A stretch of 64,000 bases of DNA from Pigmentibacter ruber (GTDB lineage: Bacteria > Bdellovibrionota_B > Oligoflexia > Silvanigrellales > Silvanigrellaceae): NCBI RefSeq assembly GCF_009792895.1, contig NZ_WSSC01000001.1:682001-746000 (forward strand), in the 5' to 3' direction. Position 1 is the first letter of the stretch; every line of letters starts with the position of its first letter. A model generated the notes under the pieces. The model had not been told where the DNA came from, did not search any database, and saw only the letters and a program-made list of their open reading frames with translations. Made by a program: the position numbers and the translations under genes. Of this stretch, positions 1 through 8,098 are shown in pieces.

Positions 1-507
1 ACTGTTCGGCAGTTAGTCCAATATGGACGTTATGCTTATCAATCTTTATTTAAGTTTGACAAACAAAATGACAATGAAATTATAAATTGGGCATTAAAAG
101 TAACGAGTCTTACCGCCTTTGCTGAACACTATATTTCCGAACTATCTGGAGGGCAAAGACAAAGAGCGTGGATTGGTTTGGCTTTGGCACAAAATAGTCA
201 ATGTTTATTTTTAGATGAATTGACAACTTATTTAGATATTAGACATCAAATTGAAATTTTAAATCTATTAAAAAATATCAATCAAGAACAACGTAAAACA
301 ATTGTAATGGTTCATCATGATTTAAATCATGCTATTCATTACTCAGATGAATTAATTGTGATGGCTAATGGAAAAATTAAAGCTTATGATAAAGTACAAA
401 ATATTTTGGATAGTAAAATATTAAATTCTGTATTTGACATAGAATTTAATTGCTTTTTCGATCAAAATAAAAAACCAATTTTATTTTATTCTCATACTGT
501 TGCTTAA
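1..507 (+). CDS. Siderophore ABC transporter ATP-binding protein, FecE/YusV-like (5' partial)
   Basis: The reading frame is open from the first base, so the N-terminus and Walker A lie outside the window; the first ATG inside (178) is internal. The ABC signature LSGGQRQRAW is followed by a Walker B read as CLFLDELTTYLD and the switch histidine in HHDLNHA. GRYAYQSLF before the signature is typical of FecE/FhuC/YusV ATPases that energise ferric-siderophore import at the inner membrane. The family D-loop normally reads DEPTTYLD; here proline is leucine. The gene converges on two FecCD permeases encoded on the other strand, so it probably supplies their ATPase (inference). Family assignment is confident; the partner assignment is less so. 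Confidence 0.9.
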   Translation, partial: TVRQLVQYGRYAYQSLFKFDKQNDNEIINWALKVTSLTAFAEHYISELSGGQRQRAWIGLALAQNSQCLFLDELTTYLDIRHQIEILNLLKNINQEQRKTIVMVHHDLNHAIHYSDELIVMANGKIKAYDKVQNILDSKILNSVFDIEFNCFFDQNKKPILFYSHTVA

Positions 508-579
508 ACTGTTATGTTTTCTATAATTAAATTGTAAAATGAAATATTAGATATGATTTTAATTACTTCTTTTTTAATC

Positions 580-1584
580 TTATTCTTTATACTTACTTGT
601 TTTCTTTAAAAGAAATAAAAAGTATGGAACTCCTAAAATGATTGTGATAAGTCCAACAGGAATTTCATAAGGTGGAAAAATAATTCGACCGAAGAAATCG
701 CTTAAAATTGTGATATTTGCTCCTATAAAAGCTGAACCAATTAAATTAAATTTATGTTGACTACCAAAAAATAATTTAGAAATATTAGGAGAAATTAGAC
801 CTATAAAACCTAAACTCCCACATCCAGAAACAGCAGTAGCTGATAAACCTAAGGCAACTAAAATATAGAAAAATTTCCAAGGTAAGGGAGAAAATCCTAA
901 ATTTTTTGAATCAGGATCTTTTAAAAGTAACAGATCTAGTTTTTTTAGGAATAGAAATGCTAAAAGAAGAAAAAAACAACCAGGAAGAAATATTTGTTCA
1001 ATTATTTTCCATGTAGAATGATACAAAGTGCCAGTAATAAATTTTAATATAGAGCTTAATTTTGCATCTGATTGCATAATTAAAAATTGACAAAGTGCTT
1101 TAAATAAAACACCGCAAGCTATACCAACAATAATTAGGCGAAATTGTGAAATTTGTCTTTTTTCTATAGTAAAAAATATTGCAAGAAAAAAGCCAAGCAT
1201 TGCACCAAATATTGAAAAGTAAATAGTTGGTAGTTCAAAAAATTTAGAAAAATAAAATGTATATAGTAAAATAAAAAACGAACTAGCCGAATTAATTCCT
1301 AGAATGTCAGGAGCTGCCATTGGATTATGAAATACACTTTGAAGAATGCTACCTGATACAGCAAACAGCATTCCACAAAATGCACCAATAATAATTCTAG
1401 GCATGCGAATGTCATGCAAAATAAAAAAAGATTGATCTTCTAAATTTTTATTTACTAGAGTTAAGTATATATTTTTAAGAGAATAATTTTCTATGCCAAA
1501 TTTTAATGATACAGTTGAAATAAATAGAAGAAGAAAAAAATATAGCATGATAAAAATACATTTACTTGATTTAGTTTTAAGCAT
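580..1584 (-). CDS. Iron-siderophore ABC transporter permease, FecCD family (second subunit)
   Basis: A 334-residue polytopic protein of the BtuC/FecCD family, whose members form the inner-membrane channel for siderophore or cobalamin import, usually as a heterodimer. Recognisable family segments are DIRMPRIIIGAFCGMLFAVSG near residue 50, the HNPMAAPDILGINS loop, and GLISPNISKLFFG in the C-terminal half, where the ATPase contacts the permease. Length is normal for the family. It overlaps the upstream permease gene by 8 bp and is the last gene of the Fur-box operon. It has the FecD-like position of the pair; the substrate cannot be read from sequence. Confidence 0.92.
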   Translation of the reverse strand: MLKTKSSKCIFIMLYFFLLLFISTVSLKFGIENYSLKNIYLTLVNKNLEDQSFFILHDIRMPRIIIGAFCGMLFAVSGSILQSVFHNPMAAPDILGINSASSFFILLYTFYFSKFFELPTIYFSIFGAMLGFFLAIFFTIEKRQISQFRLIIVGIACGVLFKALCQFLIMQSDAKLSSILKFITGTLYHSTWKIIEQIFLPGCFFLLLAFLFLKKLDLLLLKDPDSKNLGFSPLPWKFFYILVALGLSATAVSGCGSLGFIGLISPNISKLFFGSQHKFNLIGSAFIGANITILSDFFGRIIFPPYEIPVGLITIILGVPYFLFLLKKTSKYKE

Positions 1585-2584
1585 GTTTTTTGTTCAGTTT
1601 TAATCTAGAGGTTAAAATTAAAATAGGCGCTCCAATGATTGCTATTAAAAGCCCTATTGCAACTTCTTTTTCAGCAAAAAGATATTTCATTAAACTATCA
1701 CAAATTAAAATAAAAGTTGCCCCAAATAAAACAATAAATGGTGCAAGTAAATATGGATTTTGTCCGATGGCCAATTTACTAAAATGATTTATTATCAAGG
1801 GCAAAAACAGAATAGGCCCAATTAAAGCAACCGAAAAAGAACTTAAGAGAACAGTTAAGAAAAGAAAAAAAGCAATATTAAATTTATAATTAAGTCCAAC
1901 AGATGCTGCTGTAGTTTTGCCAAAAGAAAGTAGATGTAAGTTTTTCAAATTTAAGATATTTAATCCTAATGATAATAGAACAGGAAAAAAAGTCCATTTT
2001 AATAACTCCCAAGATGATCCAGCTAAAGATCCATTCAAATTAATTAAAATAACTCCCGATCTTGTTGGAAGAAAAATTAAAATAGCTTGGATAAAAGCAT
2101 AAAATAATGCATTTATTGCTTGTCCTGCTAAAATAAATTTTAATGGCGTAATTCCAACTTTATTAGAAATATAAAAAATAAGCCCTGTTGCAATTCCAGC
2201 ACCTATTAAAGAAAAAAACAAATATAAAATTGGGTGACAAAATGGATAAAATGCGAGAGTTAATATTATTCCTAATCCTGCTCCTTGATTTATTCCTAAT
2301 AAGCTTGGACATGCCATAGAATTTTGACTGATGAACTGTAAATTCATACCAGCCAAACCTAACGCTGCACCAACTAGACAAGCTGTAATGGCTCTAGGTA
2401 GTCTTGTATCAAATATTAAACGGCTTTCTAATTTATCAGTTGGGAAAAACAAATTTTCTAAGACTTCTTTAAAAGAGATCTTTATAGGCCCTAATGATAA
2501 TTCTAAAAAGAAAAAAAATATTAAAAATGTAATTAAAAGAAGATATATAAAAAAATTGTATTTTTTACTTGATAAAACTTGCAA
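1577..2584 (-). CDS. Iron-siderophore ABC transporter permease, FecCD family (first subunit)
   Basis: A 335-residue FecCD-family permease with many hydrophobic helices. The family segments FDTRLPRAITACLVGAALG and AGMNLQFISQNSMACPSLLG are visible. It pairs with the next gene downstream, as FecC pairs with FecD. It overlaps the stop region of the EamA transporter gene by 20 bp and the next permease by 8 bp, which indicates translational coupling. The nearby binding protein resembles FecB, so a ferric-hydroxycarboxylate or similar chelate is the likeliest cargo (inference). Confidence 0.92.
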   Translation of the reverse strand: MQVLSSKKYNFFIYLLLITFLIFFFFLELSLGPIKISFKEVLENLFFPTDKLESRLIFDTRLPRAITACLVGAALGLAGMNLQFISQNSMACPSLLGINQGAGLGIILTLAFYPFCHPILYLFFSLIGAGIATGLIFYISNKVGITPLKFILAGQAINALFYAFIQAILIFLPTRSGVILINLNGSLAGSSWELLKWTFFPVLLSLGLNILNLKNLHLLSFGKTTAASVGLNYKFNIAFFLFLTVLLSSFSVALIGPILFLPLIINHFSKLAIGQNPYLLAPFIVLFGATFILICDSLMKYLFAEKEVAIGLLIAIIGAPILILTSRLKLNKKHA

Positions 2585-3482
2585 GGGAAAGTCCTAAACA
2601 TAGAAGAATTACAGAACATTTTTGAAATAAAGATAAACGTTCCTTATGTAGAATGTATGAAAGAAGGACTATGACAAGACTTCTTGCTGAAAAAATTAAA
2701 GCAACTAAACTTGTTGGTCCAGTTAGTAAAGCTTGAGAATACAGATATAAGCCTAATCCAGAACAAAATCCCGTTATTAATCCAAAAATTATTCCATAGC
2801 TTCTATTTTTTTCTTTCATAATTTTCATTAAGTAAGCAATACTAAAACTAGTTTTATTTAAATTTATATCCGCTTTAAATATTCTTTTTTCTTTTAAAAT
2901 AATTGCAGTAGAGGAGAGAATAAAACAAAAAATATAGGAATATAGTAAAACTATAGTGTTATTTAGTTTTATTTCTTGAGTTATTTTTAATCCTCCTTCT
3001 CGAAGGAATAAAAATAAAGAACCTAAAATTACCCATATAAACCATTTATTATCTTTAATCACTAATTTTTCATTTGGGTCTATTTTCACAACAATAATTG
3101 CAGCAAATAGAGAAACAATAATAGCAATTTTAATAATACTAATTTCTTCATGATAAATAAAAATTGACATAATAATTATTAATGGAATATTTAGACTTAG
3201 CATAGGGGCTGTTAAGCTTGCAGGGCCGACTTCCAGAGCTTTAATAACAAACCAATTTCCATAAAAAGAACCTAGGCCAATCAAAATAGCCCAAATATAT
3301 AAAAAAATATTATTAGATAAATATATTTCTTTATAGCATTGTGAATAAAAAAATAACCCACCCGCTAAGTATAAACCCCATAATAAATATTGCTCAATTT
3401 GTTTTCGAAGCGTAGAAGATTTCATGATTACGCTTGCAAGTCCAAAAATTATTGCGCTAAAAATTGCTTCAGTTATCCACAT
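2565..3482 (-). CDS. EamA/DMT-family transporter, candidate metallophore exporter
   Basis: A 305-residue protein with about ten predicted membrane helices arranged as two EamA repeats (roughly residues 1-135 and 145-305). The segment VIKALEVGPASLTAPMLSLN in the first half matches SQALLTGPTSLVALIFSARS in the second, as expected for the duplicated drug/metabolite transporter fold. It overlaps the upstream opine dehydrogenase gene by 10 bp and the permease by 20 bp. In Pseudomonas pseudopaline loci an EamA protein (CntI) exports the opine metallophore made by CntL and CntM, so export of the dehydrogenase product is a reasonable inference. The export direction and substrate are not shown by the sequence. 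Confidence 0.85.
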   Translation of the reverse strand: MWITEAIFSAIIFGLASVIMKSSTLRKQIEQYLLWGLYLAGGLFFYSQCYKEIYLSNNIFLYIWAILIGLGSFYGNWFVIKALEVGPASLTAPMLSLNIPLIIIMSIFIYHEEISIIKIAIIVSLFAAIIVVKIDPNEKLVIKDNKWFIWVILGSLFLFLREGGLKITQEIKLNNTIVLLYSYIFCFILSSTAIILKEKRIFKADINLNKTSFSIAYLMKIMKEKNRSYGIIFGLITGFCSGLGLYLYSQALLTGPTSLVALIFSARSLVIVLLSYILHKERLSLFQKCSVILLCLGLSLASFIK

Positions 3483-4534
3483 TTATGAAATTCTCGTAAG
3501 TGAGCTTCGCTGATAATACGACCTTTTTCAAAATAGTTTGTATTATTTAACAATGAAGAAATTTCAACAATATTGCGCATTGCGGAGCATTTTACTCCTA
3601 AAGCTTCGCCGATAGTTAGCCAAGGAACTAAAGAATATGGAACATCTTCCGTGATGTAACGATGATTGATAGCTGCTGGGCAAAATGTTTTTTTATTATG
3701 AATAGGAGATAGTTTATAAAAATCATAAATATTATTGAATGAAAGTTCATAATATTCATTCATAACTTCATAAAATTTTGGCAAGTTAAGTTTTAATTTA
3801 AGTCCAATTTCTATTCTTTCTTCATCTAATTTTTCAAGAAAAGATGCTGTTTCTTTTGTAATTCCATCTTTATAAAAATAAAATTCTAAATTATTTCCAA
3901 TTCTACCAGCATTAAACAACACATTTGCCGGATGAGTAACTCCACAGGGGTCATACAATCCAACTTCAATAAAACTAGACATGACTCTTAATTTACTTGG
4001 AAAAAATTTATTCAATATACTAGCGACTTCAAAACTTAAATTGTAATTGTACGAAGCAATTCCCATTGATTGTTTTATAGAGACAATATTTGCTTGTCCA
4101 GGTGATTCGCATCTGCAGGCATAAGGAAAAGATGTAACATCAGCTATAATAATATTTTTTTCCCAATTAGAGCGATTTAGAATTTCTTTTTGAAATATAC
4201 CTGAAAATTGAGCTGATAAATTAACTACAATATGATTTTCTTGTAAATATGGTAGTAAATTAATAAAAATTGACTCATGTGCAACAACCGGCAAGCAGAT
4301 AAATACAATATCTGTATCTTTGATTGCTAAATTTAAATCTGTCGTAATGCAGTTTAATTTTCCAAAACCTTGAACTGTTCCTTGACAATCAATTCCACCC
4401 TTAGATTTTACGAGATTTAAACCACCCAAGTGGTTTGGATGAGCATATAAATTAACAGATAAACCAAGTAAAGCTAAGTGACCTGCTAGTGCTTGACCTC
4501 CATGTCCGCACCCTAGGACGGCTATATTTTTCAT
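3473..4534 (-). CDS. Opine dehydrogenase family protein (NAD/NADP octopine/nopaline dehydrogenase fold)
   Basis: A 353-residue protein. It starts with a Rossmann motif (VLGCGHGGQALAGHLALLG, residues 6-24) followed by a 6-phosphogluconate-dehydrogenase-like helical domain with the family's THPANVLFNAGRI segment, where His201 is the presumed catalytic histidine, and a conserved TEDVPYSLVPW near residues 293-303. Opine dehydrogenases reductively condense an amino group with a 2-oxo acid; CntM does this in staphylopine and pseudopaline synthesis. RBS GAGGC precedes the ATG. Coupling to an EamA transporter and a Fec importer in a Fur-box operon suggests metallophore synthesis. No CntL (nicotianamine-synthase-like) gene is in the window, so the amine substrate is unknown. 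A catabolic opine role is the main alternative. Confidence 0.85.
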   Translation of the reverse strand: MKNIAVLGCGHGGQALAGHLALLGLSVNLYAHPNHLGGLNLVKSKGGIDCQGTVQGFGKLNCITTDLNLAIKDTDIVFICLPVVAHESIFINLLPYLQENHIVVNLSAQFSGIFQKEILNRSNWEKNIIIADVTSFPYACRCESPGQANIVSIKQSMGIASYNYNLSFEVASILNKFFPSKLRVMSSFIEVGLYDPCGVTHPANVLFNAGRIGNNLEFYFYKDGITKETASFLEKLDEERIEIGLKLKLNLPKFYEVMNEYYELSFNNIYDFYKLSPIHNKKTFCPAAINHRYITEDVPYSLVPWLTIGEALGVKCSAMRNIVEISSLLNNTNYFEKGRIISEAHLREFHKCG

Positions 4535-4553
4535 TTTTGCCTCTGCTCATTTA

Positions 4554-4588
4554 GTAGAAATAAATAGATTTTTCATTTTTATTTCTAC
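4554..4588 (-). other. Intra-operon stem-loop between fecB-like and opine dehydrogenase genes
   Basis: GTAGAAATAAA at 4554-4564 is perfectly complementary to TTTATTTCTAC at 4578-4588, giving an 11-bp stem with a 13-nt loop. It lies in the 68-bp gap between the binding protein gene and the dehydrogenase gene. No strong U-run follows on the minus strand, so it may stabilise or process the mRNA, or partly terminate it, so that the binding protein is made in excess. The pairing is visible; the role is inference. Confidence 0.45.
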
Positions 4589-4602
4589 GTAAAATTTTTA
4601 TT

Positions 4603-5556
4603 TTAGTTTAATTTAGCTTTTTTGCTTTGTGGAATAGCTTCTAAAAAACCGGATGTTTCTGCTTCTTTATACATAATTTCCATTGCTTCAATACCATGTG
4701 TCTTTGCCCAAACATTTCTATCTAAGAAATAAATTTGATCTTCTTTTAAAGCTCTGACATCTTTCCAAAGTGGGTTTTTTTCAAGTTTTTTATATGGGTC
4801 CATATTTCCATCAGTAAGTAAAATTGCTATTTGATCTGGATTTTTACTGATAACACCTTCAACAGTCATTTCAATTCTATGCATAACATCAGTTTCTTTT
4901 ACTAAATTTTCTTTATTCAATTCATTTAATATTGGAGTAGCAATTGCATTTGAAGTTAAAGCTCTAAACACACCACTTGGAGTTATATATCCAATTAAAA
5001 CTGTTTTTTTCTTCGATTTAGCAGCAACATTTAATGCATGAGTTCTTATTTTTTCATAGTGACTAATAATTCCAGGAACTTTATTTTCTGTATTTGTAAT
5101 TTTGGCGAGTGTATGTAAATTTTTGATTTGCTCTTTTGGATCACCTAAAATACCATTCATTAATATAGTTGGAGCTATTCTATTTAGCTGAGGAAGAATG
5201 TTCATGACAAATGAAGCATCACCTATAATGAGATCAGGTTTTAGTTTTGCAATTGCTTCTAAACTTGGCTCATCCCTAGTTCCAACACTTGCAATATCTT
5301 TGATGAATTCTTGTAAGTGTGCAGGATCTTGACCTTCTGTATTATCACTTTTTCCCATGCCAATAGGTTTTACTCCTAGTAATTTTAATTCATCTAAAAT
5401 TCCAAATTCTAAAACAATAATCCGTTCAGGTTTTTTTTGAATGGTTACTTTTCCATTTTCTGCGGTCACTTGCGTTGGATAAACTGTTGCATAACTGTTA
5501 AGGGAACAGAACGATGCACACAAAGAAAGCATTGCTGAAACGAGTTTGAATTTCAT
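4603..5556 (-). CDS. FecB-like ferric siderophore substrate-binding protein
   Basis: A 317-residue periplasmic binding protein with a Sec signal peptide ending near NSYA (residue 23). The Peripla_BP_2 pattern is clear: RIIVLEFGILDELKLLGVKP, then SVGTRDEPSLEAIAKLKPDL, closely matching the FecB subgroup that binds ferric dicitrate and related hydroxycarboxylate chelates. It should deliver the ligand to the FecCD-like permeases encoded downstream. It is the first gene of the operon, directly behind a promoter overlapped by an exact Fur box, so induction under iron limitation is expected. The ligand itself cannot be assigned. Confidence 0.92.
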   Translation of the reverse strand: MKFKLVSAMLSLCASFCSLNSYATVYPTQVTAENGKVTIQKKPERIIVLEFGILDELKLLGVKPIGMGKSDNTEGQDPAHLQEFIKDIASVGTRDEPSLEAIAKLKPDLIIGDASFVMNILPQLNRIAPTILMNGILGDPKEQIKNLHTLAKITNTENKVPGIISHYEKIRTHALNVAAKSKKKTVLIGYITPSGVFRALTSNAIATPILNELNKENLVKETDVMHRIEMTVEGVISKNPDQIAILLTDGNMDPYKKLEKNPLWKDVRALKEDQIYFLDRNVWAKTHGIEAMEIMYKEAETSGFLEAIPQSKKAKLN

Positions 5557-5589
5557 AAGAAGCCCTTTTTTTTCAATAAAATCATTAGG

Positions 5590-5617
5590 TTTATAAGATA
5601 ATGATAATCATTATCAA
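5590..5617 (-). promoter_or_regulatory. Fur-regulated promoter of the fecB-like operon
   Basis: Positions 5597-5615 read GATAATGATAATCATTATC, a 19/19 match to the Escherichia coli Fur-box consensus. On the minus strand a candidate -35 (TTGATA, 5612-5617) and -10 (TATAAA, 5590-5595) are 16 bp apart, and the Fur box fills the spacer and most of the -35. The fecB-like ATG is about 35 bp downstream. Repression by Fe-Fur is the direct reading from established knowledge of Fur. Confidence 0.9.
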
Positions 5618-5751
5618 TATGCTATTTATTAATTCAGGCTAGGTCAGATGTCAATTTTAATACCCAAAATAATTATTAAAATTTTATCTATTTAAAATAA
5701 TAGGGATAGATATTTTATGTATTAATTTTTTTGTGCATATAAATTATAGTT

Positions 5752-6585
5752 TTATTCATTTTCTTGAAAAAACTGGATTAACTCTTTTGCGCACAATTCA
5801 GGTGCTTCATCAAGTAAAAAGTGACCGACTTTTTCTAGTTTTATATCTTTTGCATTGGGTAGAAGTAATTTCCAATAATTAAAAGATTTCAAAGTTATTA
5901 GAGGATCAGCTGCTCCCCAAAGTAACAATATTTTTGTTCCATTTAATTTGCTTAACTCATTCTCTATTTTCCAGATATTAGAATTTTCATGAACTAACGC
6001 TTGTGCAAATCCCCAAGTTCCATGACGTTCAGCGGGAATTTTAAATTTTTGGATATATATGTTATGTTTTTCGGTGTTTAAAATAGTAAATTTTCCCCAG
6101 GCGAGTTTCACAAAAAATCTGGGAGAAAAATTTTTATGTAAATATAAATATTTTGCCAGATTAGATGCCATTAAAGATCGCATCCAAGAAGGAAAATATT
6201 CAATTTTACTCATTTTCCAAGCCCAAGAATTACAAATAACTAAACTAGAGACTTTATTTAAATTTTTTAGAATATAAGGTAAAGCAATGATTCCTCCAAA
6301 ATCATGAATGATGATGTGAAATCTAGGAAGATTTAAAAATGCCATAAATTCGTTAAAATTATTTTGATGCTGTGTGATGAGATACTGGTAATTAGAAGGT
6401 TTAGATGATTCGCCAAACCCAATATGATCACAAGCTATTACTCTGTATTTTTCTTTAATAATCAGCATTAGATTAACAAACTCATCTGATGAACTTGGGG
6501 TACCATGTACAAGAATAATTGGAAAACCCTCACCAAAATCCTTGTAGTTCATTTCTAGACCATTTGACAGTGTTATCTTTTTCAT
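5752..6585 (-). CDS. Alpha/beta hydrolase, haloalkane-dehalogenase-like
   Basis: A 277-residue single-domain alpha/beta hydrolase. The oxyanion-hole segment HGTPSSS is at residues 26-32. The nucleophile elbow reads HDFGG rather than GxSxG, so the nucleophile would be aspartate, as in haloalkane dehalogenases and epoxide hydrolases. LLLWGAADPLI carries the likely acid residue and VGHFLLDEAPE the catalytic histidine. It is about 195 bp upstream of the fecB-like start and behind the flavoprotein gene (45 bp gap). A tailoring or ester-cleaving role in siderophore metabolism is possible, but the link is by position only; no signal peptide is seen. Confidence 0.85.
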   Translation of the reverse strand: MKKITLSNGLEMNYKDFGEGFPIILVHGTPSSSDEFVNLMLIIKEKYRVIACDHIGFGESSKPSNYQYLITQHQNNFNEFMAFLNLPRFHIIIHDFGGIIALPYILKNLNKVSSLVICNSWAWKMSKIEYFPSWMRSLMASNLAKYLYLHKNFSPRFFVKLAWGKFTILNTEKHNIYIQKFKIPAERHGTWGFAQALVHENSNIWKIENELSKLNGTKILLLWGAADPLITLKSFNYWKLLLPNAKDIKLEKVGHFLLDEAPELCAKELIQFFQENE

Positions 6586-6630
6586 AAAAATTAAACCTTT
6601 TTGAGGATGTTTTTTGATTTAATTTTATTT

Positions 6631-7683
6631 TTATATCGAATAACTTAGCCAAATTGGCATAATATTATTTATATAATTCATAAATTTCCATAAACCAACA
6701 TGGTATTCTTTGTTGCCAAATTTATCTTGTTTTAATTGGGGAAATGCAATACCAAATCCAAATAATCCAGGAGCTATTATTCCAGTTTGAGGATTGTATT
6801 CACAATTTGAAAATCCATCTATCTGAATATTTCTTTTTTGAAATCCTATAGCGTAAATGGCATGGGTGCATTTTAATAATTCAGTCTTGGAATTATCATC
6901 TTCAATATGAATGCGAGTAAGATTTTCTGGTAAATTTCCATGCAAATATTCTTTTGCCCATTGTGCAGTCGTACCTTTTAATCCTGTATTATCGTGTAAA
7001 ATAGTATCTCCTGAAATTAAAGCGTAACAAAGTTGTGACTTATAAAAATTAAAAACTTTTGTATTGGGACAATTTTCTAAAATATTTCTTAATACAAGAA
7101 TTGCTGAATGAGAAGATCCAAAAACCGCTATAGAGGTATAAGTATTGCTATAATCTTTTAGCTTATTTGGATTTAATGCAATTTCAAGTGGTATTGTTTT
7201 TAAATCAGAATAAGTTAATGTTTTTTCTTCAGAACCTGTTGCTAAAATAACATTTTTAGAAAATATTTGCTTGTTGTTTTGGAAATCTAATTGCCAAAAA
7301 CGGTTTTTCATTTTTAAAGTAGTCATAATATCTTCTTTAAAGTGAACTTTTAATTTTAAATGATTTGTAATCCATTGCAGTGCTTCTGCCATTATACCTA
7401 AATTACATGTTTCATCGGTAGGTATTTTTTCAATTTCGAATATTTGGTCTTTCTGCAAAAAGTCGAATGAACTACATTCTGTCAAAAAATTCAAAAACAA
7501 TTTGACTCTCGTATTGCTAGGTACCAAATGCCATTTTTTTCCAAAATCTCCGACACTAAAATCAGGATCAATCCATAGTATTTTATTTGAATTTATACCA
7601 TTATCGAGTAATTTTCCTACTGCTGCAATTCCTGCAGGTCCTGCTCCTACAACTGCCCATTCGTATTGATCAGTAAAATTCAT
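6631..7683 (-). CDS. FAD/NAD(P)-dependent oxidoreductase of unknown substrate
   Basis: A 350-residue cytoplasmic flavoprotein. The N-terminal FAD-binding motif is VVGAGPAGIAAV (residues 11-22). VILATGSEE and a second nucleotide-binding stretch (AVFGSSHSAILVLRNIL) follow, and AIYAIGFQKR marks the FAD-binding end. This architecture is shared by class B flavin monooxygenases, N-hydroxylating enzymes and pyridine-nucleotide oxidoreductases. It has no thioredoxin-reductase-type CxxC. RBS GGAG is 5 bp before the ATG. Location next to an iron-uptake operon makes amine N-hydroxylation for a siderophore conceivable, but the sequence does not settle it. Confidence 0.75.
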   Translation of the reverse strand: MNFTDQYEWAVVGAGPAGIAAVGKLLDNGINSNKILWIDPDFSVGDFGKKWHLVPSNTRVKLFLNFLTECSSFDFLQKDQIFEIEKIPTDETCNLGIMAEALQWITNHLKLKVHFKEDIMTTLKMKNRFWQLDFQNNKQIFSKNVILATGSEEKTLTYSDLKTIPLEIALNPNKLKDYSNTYTSIAVFGSSHSAILVLRNILENCPNTKVFNFYKSQLCYALISGDTILHDNTGLKGTTAQWAKEYLHGNLPENLTRIHIEDDNSKTELLKCTHAIYAIGFQKRNIQIDGFSNCEYNPQTGIIAPGLFGFGIAFPQLKQDKFGNKEYHVGLWKFMNYINNIMPIWLSYSI

Positions 7684-7750
7684 AATTGCTCCATAAGGTT
7701 GTTTCTTAAATTCAAGTTTTTTAATAATATGTAAGATACGATATTATTAC

Positions 7751-7768
7751 AAGAACAATTTTGTTCTT
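7751..7768. promoter_or_regulatory. 18-bp perfect palindrome upstream of the flavoprotein gene
   Basis: AAGAACAA, two T residues, then TTGTTCTT form a perfect inverted repeat about 70 bp before the flavoprotein start. The size and symmetry fit a dimeric helix-turn-helix repressor site. It is not a Fur box. The protein that binds it is unknown. Confidence 0.4.
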
Positions 7769-7799
7769 TGTAGATTTATGCAGATTTAAAAATACAATT

Positions 7800-8005
7800 T
7801 TATCTAATTAAAGATTTTTCTAATTCTTTTTTTGCATATTTTTTAATTAATTTTTGTAATTCATCTGATGTGTGCATTTGTTTTAATCTATTTTCACAAT
7901 AAGAGTTATTTTTTTAGAGTGTTTTTTTGTATATATTGATATAAAGGTTTATATTCAATAATAGCTAGTTTTAATTTGTGTATTTTTTTCTTTCTAAATT
8001 ATCAG
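7800..8005 (-). pseudogene. Remnant of a periplasmic solute-binding protein C-terminus
   Basis: Two short minus-strand frames, offset by a frameshift, read like the end of an SBP_bac_3-type binding protein: first KLKLAIIEYKPLYQYIQKN, then in another frame LKQMHTSDELQKLIKKY and a terminal stop at 7800-7802. The last segment resembles the closing helix seen in the intact binding proteins of this window. There is no start codon and there are stops in each frame, so this is a decayed fragment. The rest of the gap to 8098 shows nothing recognisable. Confidence 0.35.
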
Positions 8006-8098
8006 CACAGAAGTGACATAAAGTTAAAAAAGAAAAAAATGCAGTTTTGTATTTTTAGATTAAGATATTTGAGCTAATTTATTATAGCTAAAAAGAAT

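Noticed and set aside
3473-4534. Reading the opine dehydrogenase as ketopantoate reductase (PanE)
   Set aside because: The THPANVLFNAGRI and TEDVPYSLVPW segments are opine-dehydrogenase features and the iron-operon context does not suit pantothenate synthesis.
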